This document shows, one piece after another, positions 22,712-34,860 of a stretch of DNA of 64,000 nt. The position numbers and the translations under genes were made by a program. Numbering within the stretch: the first letter of the stretch is position 1; every line of letters begins with the position of its first letter. The DNA comes from Raphanus sativus (Eukaryota; Streptophyta; Magnoliopsida; Brassicales; Brassicaceae). Below the pieces are notes generated by a model. The model saw only the letters and a program-made list of their open reading frames with translations, made no database searches and had not been told where the DNA came from. The stretch is taken from contig NC_079516.1 of assembly GCF_000801105.2 (NCBI RefSeq), positions 7,192,001-7,256,000 on the forward strand. Direction: 5' to 3'.

Positions 22712-23817
22712 TTAGAAAACTTTTTTTTAACAACAATATATTAGTATATTAGATAACTTAACAATACAAAAGAAAAGACAATTATCGTTATGAGACTAAC
22801 ATACTGTTCAATCATATAATTCAGTATAATACACATTCCACTGCCAATAAAACTCTCTAAATAGAATTAGTTGTTTATGGTGTAAATCGGTTAACAGTAA
22901 TCAAAATAATATGAATAATGGACTACAAGGTCAAAACTCATAATAATTGAAAATTTTAAAACATGTTTGATTATCATATAGTTGAGTTATTATTTACATT
23001 TTTTAGCCTGAATAATATGTTACATTGAAAAATGCTTTAATTTAAGTGATTTAAACATATAAACATTGTTGTTTAATTTCTGCTAAAACATATTTAACCT
23101 TAAAAATAGAGTCGATTAGTCGAAACATATAAATAACACACATATTAATCGTTTTCTAATGAAAGTTTAATCAAAATATCACGTGGTTACGATAACAATC
23201 ATTAACCCAAAATTTTATGAAAAATCAACAAACATTGCTTTTATGTTTAATTATTTCTAATTATTTTTCTTAACAATTTTTGGAAAAATTATTACTCAGT
23301 TAAACACCAGTAACACAATATAATTTACAACATAATTAACCATGATCATAAAAACACTAAACTTAGTAGAAAAAGACAGTGTTGAAGATTCAAGTTGATC
23401 CAATTAAAGAAGTTCATAAAAAAACAGAAGAAATCACACTTCAAAACTATTGTCAATACCACTTTCAAACTCTTAGGAAAGATAAGAGTCAATTTCAATG
23501 TGTAAGTTAGAGCTACATCTCCCATCTACACTTCATAAGAAAATAATCTAGAAAACACTACTAAGAACAACTTTCTGAGCATCTGAATTGTCTTTGTATT
23601 CTAAACTCAGTTTTGGTAATCTAATAAACTAATTAAAAGAATTCTATTACAAAAATATGGAGAAAAAATTATATACAACATTTAAACAACAAAAAGCAGA
23701 TTATGTCTCTCCTCATATATTATATCCTACACCCTACACAATTTATATACAGATGAAAATTCTGAAATATTTTATATTCACACAAAAAAATAGTTGTAAA
23801 ATTTTAACAGTAACTAT
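22712..23817. other. AT-rich DNA left of a Helitron 3' end
   Basis: No gene. It is probably the body of the plus-strand Helitron that ends at 23844; I could not find its 5' TC terminus. Confidence 0.4.
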
Positions 23818-23844
23818 CTGCGCGTAGCGCGGAAAATGATCTAG
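23818..23844 (+). mobile_element. Helitron 3' terminus (plus strand): hairpin plus CTAG
   Basis: CTGCGCGTAGCGCGG forms a short GC stem, followed after eight bases by CTAG at 23841-23844 and then T. This is the classic ATREP/Helitron 3' end. Confidence 0.75.
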
Positions 23845-24157
23845 TGAATTTTAAGAAGAATGAATACTTTGTAGAGAATGCAAAAAAAAAAGAATGCAAA
23901 CAAACATAACTTATTTATATAAGTTTAAGAAAATAAAATAAAATCTATATAAATTTCATAATAAAGTCAAAACGAATCATAATTTGTATGTTTTATAGTA
24001 TTTTGTGACGACAAAAAAAAATTCTTATTATTGTATTATTTTAAATAGTAAAATAACATATATATCTCAACACACACAAATTTATTTTAAACCTAAATAT
24101 TTATAATAATATGATTTTTATTAATTTCGAATTTATATCTTACTTATTGAAATCTAA

Positions 24158-24500
24158 GGGAGTTTTGCAAATATGACTCAAAACTCAAAGTCAAACACAA
24201 ACCTAACACATGATTTGTTTTGGAATTTTCATTTGCCCTAGTTACCCCAAATGTTTAGATTATTCACGAAAATGCCATTTTTCTTTCTTTTTTCTTTTTT
24301 TCGAAAATTTAATTTTTACTCTTTCATCCTCATCTTCTTCAAGTATTTACAATATTGTCATTGCCATCAATACACCAACCACCATGAACAACCAATTTAA
24401 AGCTTTTAATGCACCTAAAATCGATATACTAAAACGACTTACATGGAAGTCGTCTAACTATAGTTAAATATTAAAGTTTTATTTTTCCGTTGGACAACTT
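24158..24500. repeat. Relative of the MULE-type MITE at 33141, one end visible
   Basis: Starting GGAGTTTTGCAAATATGACTC, this shares GACTCAAAAC, AGTCAAACACAAA, TATTCACGAAAATGC, TATTTACAATATTG and CACCATGAACAACCAA with 33141-33847. The far end is not recognised and may be replaced by the minisatellite that follows. Confidence 0.55.
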
Positions 24501-24559
24501 CTTTGTAAGTAGTCTAGAAAAAGTCAAATTTCTGACGCAATCCGGTCAAATGCAAATTT

Positions 24560-24823
24560 AACCTGTTTATCCGGCCCATCAACCTGCGGCCGTAGCCAAA
24601 CTTGTGACCTGTCGGTCCATTACGGCACATAATCAAACCTGCGGCCGAAGCCAACCTACAACCCGAAGGTCCATAATGGCCAAAGTCAAACCTGCGATCC
24701 GTCGGTCCCTTAGGGCCCGTAGCCAAACCTGCGACCCGTCGGCCCCTTACCTACGACCCGTTGGTCCCTTGCGACAAGTAGCCAAAGTTACGACCCATCG
24801 GTCCCTTACGGCCTCTAGCCAAA
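24560..24823. repeat. GC-rich minisatellite, about six units near 40 bp
   Basis: Degenerate units of the form AACCTGCGACCCGTCGGTCC followed by CTTACGGCCCGTAGCC recur about six times. The tract is strikingly GC-rich against its AT-rich surroundings. Open frames across it on both strands are by-products of the repeat. Confidence 0.75.
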
Positions 24824-25352
24824 AAAACATACTTTACTTAATTAAATCATGTTCATCTAATCCCGTACTTTACATAAATTACTTCAATTCTCAATCGGTT
24901 TCTATAACATTTCCAACCGAACATTCTAGTTCTGGTCGAATCAAATCTACATATTTCACATAAAAATCTCAATTAAACATGACATTATTTCACGCAATCT
25001 AGTATGCAAAATATCCTATGAACGCATAAACATTCTTCGATCCTTGAAAACCACCTCGAAGAACGAACTTTCCATAAACGATTCCTCTAGCATGATTATC
25101 ATCCTAACAAACCAACTATAATAAAAATACTAATTATTAGTTGCCACAAATCATGCCCTCACATTGGCTGAATCTTTAAGATTCAAAAACTCTGAACTTC
25201 CTTGCTTTTTCTGGTGAAGAACTTCTCTGTTCCTCCTAGTTTGATCCTTCTTCTTGAAATCTTCTTTCTAGAACTTCGTTGTTCCTCTAACTTCTCTCTA
25301 AGTTTTGTTTATCTAGTGTGTGAGAATTGAAAGCTTGGGGTCTCCTTTTATA
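24824..25352. other. No gene recognised; CT-rich patches
   Basis: Patches such as CTTGCTTTTTCTGGTGAAGA and CTTCTTCTTGAAATC suggest a retroelement LTR or leader on the minus strand, but I cannot find paired ends. Confidence 0.35.
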
Positions 25353-25616
25353 CTAATTTATCGGATCAAAAACTGTTGCCACAATTAACATCTTATTGAT
25401 GTTCTTTAGTCCATCCCAATACTTGTCAAACTTTTTGTACATCTCTATAGTTTTACCCTTCAGCTCATGATATGTGTTATTACTTAACGCCATAATAAGG
25501 TTGGTGGCTATGTTCGCAATCTCTTCGTAACACTTGTAAATATTGACTGTTGTTGACGCAAACACAACCAGTGTGGAGTTGTATAAGATCGCAGACACAA
25601 CCAGTGTGGACACCAT
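25353..25616 (-). pseudogene. hAT transposase fragment
   Basis: The 87-residue frame reads ASTTVNIYKCYEEIANIATN, then MYKKFDKYWDGLKNINKMLI and VATVFDP. This is the region of plant hAT (RICESLEEPER-type) transposases just before the C-terminal dimerisation domain, with the KYW...N.N..L..A...DP pattern. A stop follows at once, and neither the BED finger nor the hATC domain is seen. Confidence 0.65.
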
Positions 25617-26821
25617 GTGTCTCTAACATAGCACGTAGGTTAGAGTCCTTAAAAACTTAAAAAAACAGAAGATTCAAAATTTAAAGCATCTATGATTTTA
25701 TTCAAAAAAATATTGCAAATCAAAACCAGCAAAATTGAATACTAAAAAATCTTATATATATTTAAAAGGGATCTAACAAACGTTACAACTTCTCATAAAC
25801 CATAAACATTTGGTAAGACCATACCTATAACTGTTTTTTTTTCTGGACATGGTATAAATGTTTTCTAAAACTGCAGCCTTTAATATTTACGATGTATAAA
25901 GTTATATTATTTTTATAGATTATATGTAATTAAGTGAGCATTATTTATTTATAAGTTACTATTCTGGTCTTTATTTTTTTAATATTCTGGTAAAATCAGT
26001 TTTTTCAATATATCATTTACATTTTATATTAAAATTTACTCTAGCTATAAAATTTTAATACATTTGATATTCAAAATAGAGATTTAATTTTTGCTAGCAA
26101 ACTTAAAACCACAAACCTAAGCATATATAACAGTAATACAACTAAAATGACACTCTGAATTAATTATTCTCATTTTAAAATACTTGTGTACAAAATTCAC
26201 ATATTAAAATCGCTTATGTGTTCAGTATCCGAAGATTAGAAACTCCTCGATGAGTATAAATGATGATACCACGTAGTATCTGTTGGCTTAATTCAAATAT
26301 CTGTAAAAATAGTTGTAATTTTTTGATACATAGCAGGTCCGAATCGGTTTGGTATCTAGGACCTGAAAAAATCTGAAGTATCCAAAATATAAAAATATTA
26401 GAAACCCAAAAATACCCAAAAACTCAAAAAATATCAAACATATTTAAATCTCCAAAATACTCTAGATTTTACTCGAAATCTGATTCAATGAACCAAAAAA
26501 TACCCAAAAGTTCATCCAAATATTTGAAATATATTTTAATTTTTTTACCTGAATCTCAAAACTAAAACTGAAAACATTAATCTAAAATTTAAATGAATAT
26601 ATGTTACGCCAAAAATATATTCGAAATACCTAAATATACTATTATACACACAATATTAGGCATTTTGATTATCTGATCGGATCTCAGCCCCAAATAAGAC
26701 CTTCGGATCAAAAAAATATCTAGTAGGTACTTTGTCCTGGACCAAGACTCAAAACAAATCTTTATTTTTGGACTAAAAATAAAAAGTCGAGACCTAAGAG
26801 ACCTTATATAAGAACAACATA
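25617..26821. other. AT-rich repeat-like DNA
   Basis: No gene. The stretch 26330-26720 has repeated AATACCCAAAA and GAATCTCAAAACT words of the kind found inside Helitrons of this window, but I see no ends. Confidence 0.4.
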
Positions 26822-27081
26822 CTCCCTCCGTATCATTTCAAATGGTTTTTAAGGTTTTTTTTTGCAAATAGATTAAGAAAATACAAATTTCTATACAATT
26901 TATTTTGGTTACATAAAATTATTATTAAACGAAATTAATTCAACCAATAAAAAAAACTCAGTATTTTTAACTGGTCATAAAATTCAAGTGATATTAAATT
27001 CTACCTAGGAAAATGAGAACATCAATTATTTTGAAACAATTTTTTTTTCTATAAACACCACTTAAAGTGATATAGATGGAG
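26822..27081. mobile_element. Stowaway-type MITE
   Basis: The left end CTCCCTCCGTATCATTTCAA and the inverted right end CTCCATCTATATCACTTTAA are matching terminal inverted repeats, flanked on each side by TA. CTCCCTCCGT is the hallmark of Stowaway (Tc1/mariner) MITEs. It is 260 bp with no coding capacity. Confidence 0.8.
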
Positions 27082-27410
27082 TATATACAAAACCTCAAAT
27101 AAATTAATTCATAAATTATCTTCTTTGGAATAATACAGACTTTGTAACAGAGTAATTTTTACAATAATGATGTACAATCTCAAAATACTTATTTATATGA
27201 AATATTGTTTATAGTTTAAGAAAATCCATTCTTAAAAGTGCTGATAAAAATGTAGTTTATTTTATTTATGCTTGTAAGAAAAAGAAAAAAAAAGCGGCGC
27301 TAACAGCGTTTTATTCGCGTGAAGAGGAAAATAAAGCAATCCGCGTTTAACTTTACTCTTCCTAACTTAGAACCCTAATTCCAAAGTCTCTCTCCCTAAA
27401 AATCCAAATC

Positions 27411-30164
27411 ATGGAGGTTAATATTCTTCCTCAGGCAGTCGTAGGAAATGTGGTTTTGTTGCAAGGTGGAGGAGCCAGAGTAACGATTCCACCGGGTAAT
27501 GGTTTTACCATTACTGTCAATCCGGTGGAATTTGCTGCCGCTGGTGCTTTAGGAGCTGGCGCTGGTGAGGGAGCTGCCAATAACATAGCCGCTATCACAG
27601 GTGTTTTTTTTTTTCAATTCCTAAATCAACGATGCTTTCAATTTCGATTTTTGTTGTGTGTTCTTCTTGTCGGTCTTGTAATGCTGTTTAATCTCTAAAT
27701 GTTTTGTTTGGTATCACATCCTGAGTCTCATATGTTATATTTCCAGCCGGTATCCTGCAGGCTTCGGTTGACAGGCCGCTATCTGCCACTGAGGTACTGC
27801 ATATGCTAAGGGTCGACAACACGTTAATGGTGCAAGACGATTATGCACCCGTACCTCCCGCCACAGGTCTTTTCCTCTACGACATGGAGATTGCAAACCG
27901 TTCAGACCACCATCACTTCGACACCCGACCTCGCTACTACAAACAGCCTGCTCAGGTTTTTATCTTGAAACTTTCTATTAACCTTAAACATCAGAATTTT
28001 AGTTCTTAACTGTTGTGATACTAGAAACCATTTATAGAAGGAAAGAGCTCAATTGATTGGGCTTAGTCAAAAGTCTTTTTAACCTAGAGGGTTTATCAAA
28101 GTTACTGATGTGGTGCTGCTGGGGTTAATTCGGATTGAGAACAAGCCGCCATGTGCGAGATGATGTTCTATCTAATAGAATTGAAGGAGCAATGGGTAAG
28201 CGTGATACAAAGGAAGTGGTGTAGGTTAGCTACGGTTGGTAATAGATGAAGTTTCTGCTAGGAGCTGTGGGGAAGAGGAGAGCGATCAACAATTTTGCCT
28301 CTATCTTGATGCATTCTTCCAGATATATGATCAAGCAATTTATCACATGTTTGGAAATTGCTAACTATAGTGATTTCTGGGCTGAAACGAGCAACAATGA
28401 GACACCAAACGAGATATGGATGAGAGTGAAACATCTTGGGGTGGCGAAGCATAGAACAGGCTGGGAATTGAGATGACCTTGGTGTGGAGGGGATTGTCGA
28501 CTTCTGAATCTAAGTGTGGAGAATTAGGGAGAAGAGTGTTGATACCAATGAAGCAACGCAAACAAGGCAAACTTCCTAAATCATGGACGTTCAAGTTCAG
28601 GAACAACTCACTGAAGGAGTTAGTCAGAATAAGCTCTTGTGTCATGAGACAACTGAAGCTGAGGGCCATAATTCTGAAGTAGTGCATGATGGGGCTGTGA
28701 TTAGGAAGCAAGCGTACTTCATTTGCTTGAATGGTTTTCTCAGTAGAGAGAAGGTTTTCTCATGAATCACTAGTGATTTAGTTCAGCTTGATCAGCAGAA
28801 AATGCTCCGCATTTTACTATGGCGAACAAAAACACATGAGGAAGCGAAGCACACACATTTTTCTGAGTCTGTGATTGGACGTTGCTGACTATATCAGAGT
28901 TTGTGCTGTTAAGACTGGTGGTCATCTGTTACTTTCCAAGAGGATATTGATTGGCAAGAGTCCAAATGGAGTATAAAGAAGCCTTGGAGGTTAAACTAGT
29001 GATTGAGCAGAGTACTGAGAAGAAACTACAAGCTCTGCTAGTGGACTTGTGTATGGTCTTGGCTCGAGCTGCACCTCAAACTGCTTCAGAGATGGATAGA
29101 GGGGTTATGGATCGGATCTCAATTGGTGATTCAAATTATGCCAAGTGTTTACGGAAGCTACCAGCACCACTGCAAGAACTTCAAACTGGTTGACAGTTTC
29201 TGTTGTCACTTGCCTGTGTGGTACATACATCTGGCTACAAGTTTCATGGAAGCTGAAGTTGTGCAAGGATTTGTGGTTTAAATTCAAACAGGGTACAAGG
29301 GTGGTTAGAAAAGCTTTTCTATTACAATATTACAGGGAAACATGTTTCAACAAGCAGTTTCTGATTACACATAAGAGGTTGAGCAACGTGGTACATGTTC
29401 GGAGCAAACAAGAGCACATGATAAAACACATTGATGTTCATACTACATGTACTGCAGATCAAGCGTGTGATAGTGCCAACCTTGTGCTGAATCACACTGC
29501 CTTCCATGTATGCAAATTGTGAAGCTACTAGTGAAGAAGCTGAGCAATGACGTGATGATAAGGAGCACCGTAGCTGCGTGGCGTATAAATTTGCTTGCAC
29601 AAGCCTATAATGATTGGAGTGATGGTCGCCACATTCCGCAACTGACTCTGGCCGACTCAAACCGTGAAATGGTTCAGCTGTTCCACTTGTTTTGTATGTT
29701 GCACGGGCTAACAGAATGATGCGAGACAAGCTGTGTTCGTGTCAGTCTTTGAAGCGTTATCAAAGTTGTATGGGAATTTAAGGTTGCAAAACAGACAGCA
29801 TACCTGAGTGTATCACAAAGAAAGTTGATAGGATGGGTGAGGATTAGACAGCGGGTTTATTAACACTTTTCTTATGAATATCTTCATATTTTTTGTTCAT
29901 CTCTGTATTACTGAATCCGTAATTGTATCATGTTGTCTTTACTTTTGCTAGTTTGGAGCTGGATTCGTGGTGATCAAGCACCGTCGGAGGGTGGCCGTTC
30001 ATCCAGCACATGTTGCACATCAGAGAGTTGTGTGCCGGAGATATTTGATACTAGGAGATCCACGTGTCCTCTTTCACTACCTTGAAGAGCATGTAGATGA
30101 TGCATTTGTAGAGGAGGAGGAACCAGCCATCCCATTTGACCCAGTGGTACCACTCCTCATATAG
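27411..30164 (+). CDS. Short protein with a CG-1 (CAMTA-type) DNA-binding domain
   Basis: Three exons (27411-27600, 27747-27955, 29952-30164) join in phase to 203 residues. Residues 64-180 resemble the CG-1 domain of calmodulin-binding transcription activators: RPLSATEVLHMLR corresponds to the RPxEIxxIL helix, GLFLYDMEI (104-112) to GSLFLFDRK, HPAHVAHQRVVCRRYLIL (150-167) to the yYAHgedn.xFqRRcYWmL strand, and VLFHYLEE (172-179) to IVFVHYLE. There are no TIG, ankyrin or IQ parts, so at 203 residues it is far shorter than a CAMTA (about 850-1050). The first 60 residues include VTIPPGNGFTITVNPVEF and an Ala/Gly run. Upstream DNA is pyrimidine-rich with AAACCCTAATTCC-like leader sequence. CG-1 binds CGCG boxes; DNA binding here is inferred. 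The family call is by motif pattern only. Confidence 0.65.
27956..29951. other. 2-kb intron of the CG-1 gene with higher-GC inserted material
   Basis: The intron starts GTTTTTATC and ends TTTGCTAG. About 28100-29830 is less AT-rich than typical introns here and holds several unbroken frames, such as 28951-29193 (EYKEALEVKLVIEQSTEKKL). I recognise none of them. It is probably a decayed retroelement inserted in the intron. Confidence 0.45.
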
Positions 30165-30653
30165 GGTGGTTTCCAGTTTAAAATTTCTTTGTTTAAAAAG
30201 TTCGGTCATAATGAAGTCTTGGTGGGATATTGGTTTTTATGCTTATTCAATTTTCTTTGATAAAGAATTTTTGTAACAAAATGTAGCTGGAAATTGTTTT
30301 CACTTTTCCGGTTCGAGATCCTTCTTGATTTTTTTTTGTTTCTTGAGGTTTGTCAAAAATTAAATCGAACCTTGAGGTTGCGAGAGGTGTCACCCAATGG
30401 TCACACCATTGGGACAACTATTTGAAATTAAAATTTAAGTTTATTCTTAGTCAAAATGATTTATTTTACTTTCTTAATTACTAAATGTACACATGATTCT
30501 TTCCCCTAATTAGGAAAACTATACTTTTGATAGCTAAAACAATAAAAAAATGATAATCATACTATATATTTATTAAGAAGTTACATAAGTGATTTTTGAT
30601 TGGACGATTTTTTTATTAGTTTTAATCAATATATTAAGTAATTTAAGAATTAA
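30165..30653. other. 3' flank of the CG-1 gene
   Basis: It contains the presumed 3' untranslated region, then AT-rich sequence. No gene is seen. Confidence 0.45.
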
Positions 30654-31442
30654 CTAGATCTTGATCCTTGCAACCGCAAGGATTAAATGATGCATTTGTC
30701 AAAGTTAGTTGCATTACATTAAGTTATTTTTTTGCGGCAGTTAATAGTTTATCGGTGTCATATAAACAAATCAAACATCTGAAAAGTGCATTCGCGGGGG
30801 TGTTTCTTTTCATTTTATAAACAATATTTGTTCGTATAAGCAATGATATATATTTTAAAATTACCTGTTTAAATAATTGGTTAATATAAAATTTCTAAAT
30901 AAAATAATTTTATAGTTTATATTGAGTAATCTTATTTTATCTTACAAATCATCAATTGTATCATCCATATCTTTAGAATATAACCTATATATTTGCACAA
31001 ATGAATTTTTGTACTTTTATGAATTAAAATTTTATGATAATGTACAATAAAATATTGCATATACTATTTAAAATATATGGCGCTATATATTTTATAATTT
31101 ATAATTTTAAATTTTTTTAAAAAATATTTATATATTAATCTATATATTATATAAATGATTCATTTTATATGACTTTTCTTTTAGTTATTAATAATAAATA
31201 ATAAAAATATAATTATATAGAATTAGAAAAATAGGAAAAGATAAAGAATACTAAATCTAGGTTTATTAACTATTGTTGCCATGATTTTAGTTAGAATCTT
31301 ATTTTGGAAATGCATTAATTAAACATAAAAAGACAAAGAATCCTAAAAGGTAGGTTAATTAATAATTTCAATGGCATAACTTTGTAAATAAGTTGAAAAC
31401 TAAGAGGTATTTTATTTTTGTACTTATTTTTAATAATATAGA
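30654..31442 (-). mobile_element. Helitron, minus strand, 789 bp
   Basis: The 3' end (CTAG at 30654-30657) is followed inward by the hairpin TCCTTGCAACCGCAAGGA, a perfect 7-bp stem. The 5' end reads TCTATATTATTAAAAATAAG on the minus strand and ends at 31442. Flanking bases are A and T, the expected A^T site. Confidence 0.75.
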
Positions 31443-31566
31443 TAAATAACACTTACCAAATATCTAACACAAATGATATATGGTAAATTGGTAACTATTT
31501 ATAAAATTAAGGAAATTGTATATAATCTCTCATCAATTCCTTTCTAGCAATCAAAATATTTATAAA

Positions 31567-31943
31567 CTAGGTGATAATTCGCGCTTTGTGCGGGAAATAC
31601 CTAAAATTTAAATGTTTGTAATATAAAATCGGTAATGTATTTTTAATTTACATTTTGGATTTTAAACGAGTATCTGAAACCGGTGGTACTCGACCAATAC
31701 CCAAACCGAAATCTTGTAAGTGCCTATGGGTATATAGAATTCATTTATCCGAAAGATCCGAACCACATGCGTATTACTCAAACCCGATCTGAATATCCAA
31801 AGTCGCTGGCCTAGTTCCAACCCTTGCAATCCTGGTAAGGTCAGTTCTTTACAAAATGGCCGAGGAGCTCTCTCGGATTGACACATAAACATGCTCCATA
31901 ATATTGTCATTTAACCAATGCTCAAGGATTAATATATAAGGGA
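31567..31943 (-). mobile_element. Helitron, minus strand, 377 bp
   Basis: CTAG at 31567-31570 with an inner GC-rich imperfect hairpin (TTCGCGCTTTGTGCGGGAA), and a 5' terminus TCCCTTATATATTAATCC on the minus strand ending at 31943. Flanks are A and T. Confidence 0.65.
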
Positions 31944-32829
31944 TCTTGAATAATTGAGAAGAGAGTAAATATTATGTACATAATTAAACTGGAATAAATA
32001 CACATAAAAAATTTAATTGAAGCTTCCTAGTTCCTACTCATATGATTTTATTAACATTTTGTATATTTTCTGTAACAAAAAAAATTAAACAATTAATCAA
32101 AAAAATTTCATTGTGAGATTTTTAATAGTTTTAGTAATTTATAATTACTTTAATAGATTCATTGAAAATTTAAAAATTAAAATAATCTGGTCTTAGTACA
32201 TTTCCAATGTAAATTTTGAAATCAACGTATTTATATATTTTATATAGCATATAGTTTAATTTAAATGATACTAATATATATATATATTGTTAATGTGAAT
32301 ATAAAATATCTTTTAATAGATATTCAGATTATATATATATGATTTTATGATCTTCGTATCTTTCGAAAAGAAAAATTAAAATAATTGTTCACAAAATTTT
32401 CATTGTAAGACTTTTAACAGTTTTAGTAATTTATAATTATTTTTAAAAGTTCAAAATATAACATATAAGAAAAAATCTAATTTTTATTATATTGTTAATG
32501 TGATTGTTTAAACTTTTATTAATATAAATTAAACAAAAAGGAATGAGGATAAAAATTATTATCAAATTTTTATTATTGAAAATCATTAATTGTAATATAT
32601 ATGTTATCATATTAGGTAATTCTGCAGCTTTTATTTAAGGAAATAATAGATAATTATATTTATATATTACTAATCAATTTGATAATTAATTTAATAAAAA
32701 GTATAATATATAATTAGATGGACCAACCTATTTTCTAAGGATTAATCATCCTAGTGATGGCACGTGACTACACACCTAAAGGTTATCATTCTCCTCAATT
32801 AATATATAATGGGTTTTATACAAATTTTT
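31944..32829. other. Helitron-like AT-rich body with two internal subrepeats
   Basis: Two related blocks (about 32040-32330 and 32340-32700) share AATTTTCATTGTRAGAYTTTTAAYAG, TAGTTTTAGTAATTTATAATTA-type words, and resemble three blocks in the Helitron at 49159-51714. A degraded 5' end (CCCATTATATATTAATTGAG on the minus strand) lies at about 32813. Together these suggest a truncated Helitron. Confidence 0.45.
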
Positions 32830-33131
32830 AAAATAATAGTTCTTAGAACCAGTAAATGACTTTACAATTTTATATACGATTTTTAATATCCCTTATATTT
32901 TTTTTTTAAAATCCTTATATAATTTAAAATTATTTATAAAATTTATAATCTTATTAAAAAATAATATGTTCTTAAATATTATAGAATTACTTATGAAGAT
33001 TTATAAAATAAATTATATAGATTTATAAAATTATTTATAAAATCTTTTATGAAGGCTTGCAAAATAATTTTATAAGATTTTTAAATCATTATAAAAGTCT
33101 AAAATCATTTATCCAATCATTCTATATATTA
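32830..33131. repeat. TTATAAA-rich degenerate repeat, left part
   Basis: Words such as ATTTATAAAATTATTTATAA recur at roughly 20-bp spacing. The same texture resumes after the MITE at 33857-34860 and appears again at 60.7-61.1 and 63.0-63.8 kb. Confidence 0.5.
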
Positions 33132-33856
33132 ATTGAGAATGGCCTTCTTTCAAAAGTGACTCAAAACTTTGAGTCAAACACAAAAATGACTTATGCTTTT
33201 TTGAATCTTTGTTTTGCTTTATTCAACCTAGAAGTTCTAGTTATTCACGAAAATGCGATTTTTTTTCCCCGAAAATGATGATTTTATCTTATCATCCACA
33301 TCTTCACTAAATATTTACAATATTGCCATTGACATCAATATCTCAACCACCATGAACAACCAAAATGAAGGCGTTAATGCCCTAAAGTTTTGATTTTTTC
33401 TAATCCTTTCTCACTTCCTATCCACACAAACCACATATCTTACACTTTCTCTCAAAATTCATCCAGAAAAATGAAGATTTTGATTACACAATTTGTAGGG
33501 TTCATAGAGGCATTGAAGCTCATGATTCTTGGTGTTTAACGAGTTGGTAGCTGTTGTGGTAAAATCATTGAGAAATATTTATATTACATTATTTCAATTT
33601 TCTACCCATCAAAATATTTTTTATAAAAGTTTTAAATTATTTTTAAGATATTCTCTATGAAGACTTCTTTGTAAGTCTTCTCTAACGGAGAGTTATAATT
33701 GGTAAAACTGAATATATGTTTTTTGTTTGTTCATAAGGGGGTTGTTGTAATTTCACTAGACTTTTAGGTTATTTTGCATTTGATTGAATTTGGGGGTACA
33801 TTTTTGTATTCAAAATCAAGTTTTGAATCATTTTTGGTAAATCCTCCATTGAGAAT
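33132..33856. mobile_element. MULE-type MITE with perfect 9-bp TSD
   Basis: ATTGAGAAT flanks both sides (33132-33140 and 33848-33856), so the element is 33141-33847 (707 bp). Inward from each end, GTGACTCAAAACTTTGAGTC and, on the other strand, ATGATTCAAAACTTGATTTT are matching terminal inverted repeats of about 45 bp. The 9-bp duplication points to the Mutator superfamily. No transposase is encoded. Confidence 0.75.
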
Positions 33857-34497
33857 TCAATTTAGTGACTTCTAGTGATGTGTAACTCATAAATGCAGTT
33901 TGAAATAAATCCTTATAATTTCATTAGTCAATAAATTTAAATTTTTATTTATTTTAATCAAATTTTAAAAGGCAATATTAGAACCAATTAATGTTAGTTG
34001 TCAAACAATTTATATAATCTTATGCATAATCATTTATAGTATCTAATGGTAGCAATTATGGAAATTTTATATGATACTTCATCATTTATTTTTCTTCATT
34101 AATAGTCTACTTATAAATTATATGAAGTATGTTGTTAAAAGTAGTTAATAGACTAATATACTAGCTTTATTTTTCTATTATAAACAGTCTTAAAAAGCTT
34201 TATTTTCCTATATAAGTCATAATATACATATATAAATCATATAATTTTAACGAAAACATATTATAATAACTATTAATGCATCATATAACGAGTTTATAAA
34301 TTATTTATATTAGTTTAAAATCATCTATGATGATTAATATATATTTTGTAAAAAATCGAAAGTCATTGATATTGATTCATTTCTAATGGTTTAGAAATAT
34401 ATATGCTGGTTTATAATTATATAAATATTTGGTAATAACTTTAAAGGTTTTAAATCATTAATAGTGATTACTGTATCATTAATAACTATTTACAAAT

Positions 34498-34532
<35 letters not shown>

Positions 34533-34860
34533 TCTATAAAAAATGTTATAAAGTTTATAAAGCCATTTATGAAGGTAACATGTTTGTAAATTATTTGAAA
34601 TTAACTATCAGTCATTGCTAAGTACTTAAAAATATTTTATCAAATTCTTAAATCATTTTAAGTTTATAAATTATTTATCATAGATAACTAATTATTTTCT
34701 TGAGTTATAAAACCATTTATTAGGATTTATTAAACTATTTATATGGATTTTAAAATTTCTGAGAATAATTCATAATTTTTTAAATATTTTATAAATTAGT
34801 TATAATTGTACAGTTTCCTTTATAAGAGGTTGTAAAAATGTTATGAAATCAGAACTAAGC
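33857..34860. repeat. TTATAAA-rich degenerate repeat, right part, with a (TA)n tract
   Basis: Degenerate repeats of the TTATAAAnnATTTAT type continue here. A dinucleotide (TA)n tract lies near 34500-34531. There is no gene. Confidence 0.5.

Noticed and set aside
24514..24963. Frames of 70 and 119 codons on both strands
   Set aside because: They come from the GC-rich minisatellite; both strands are open because the unit lacks stops.
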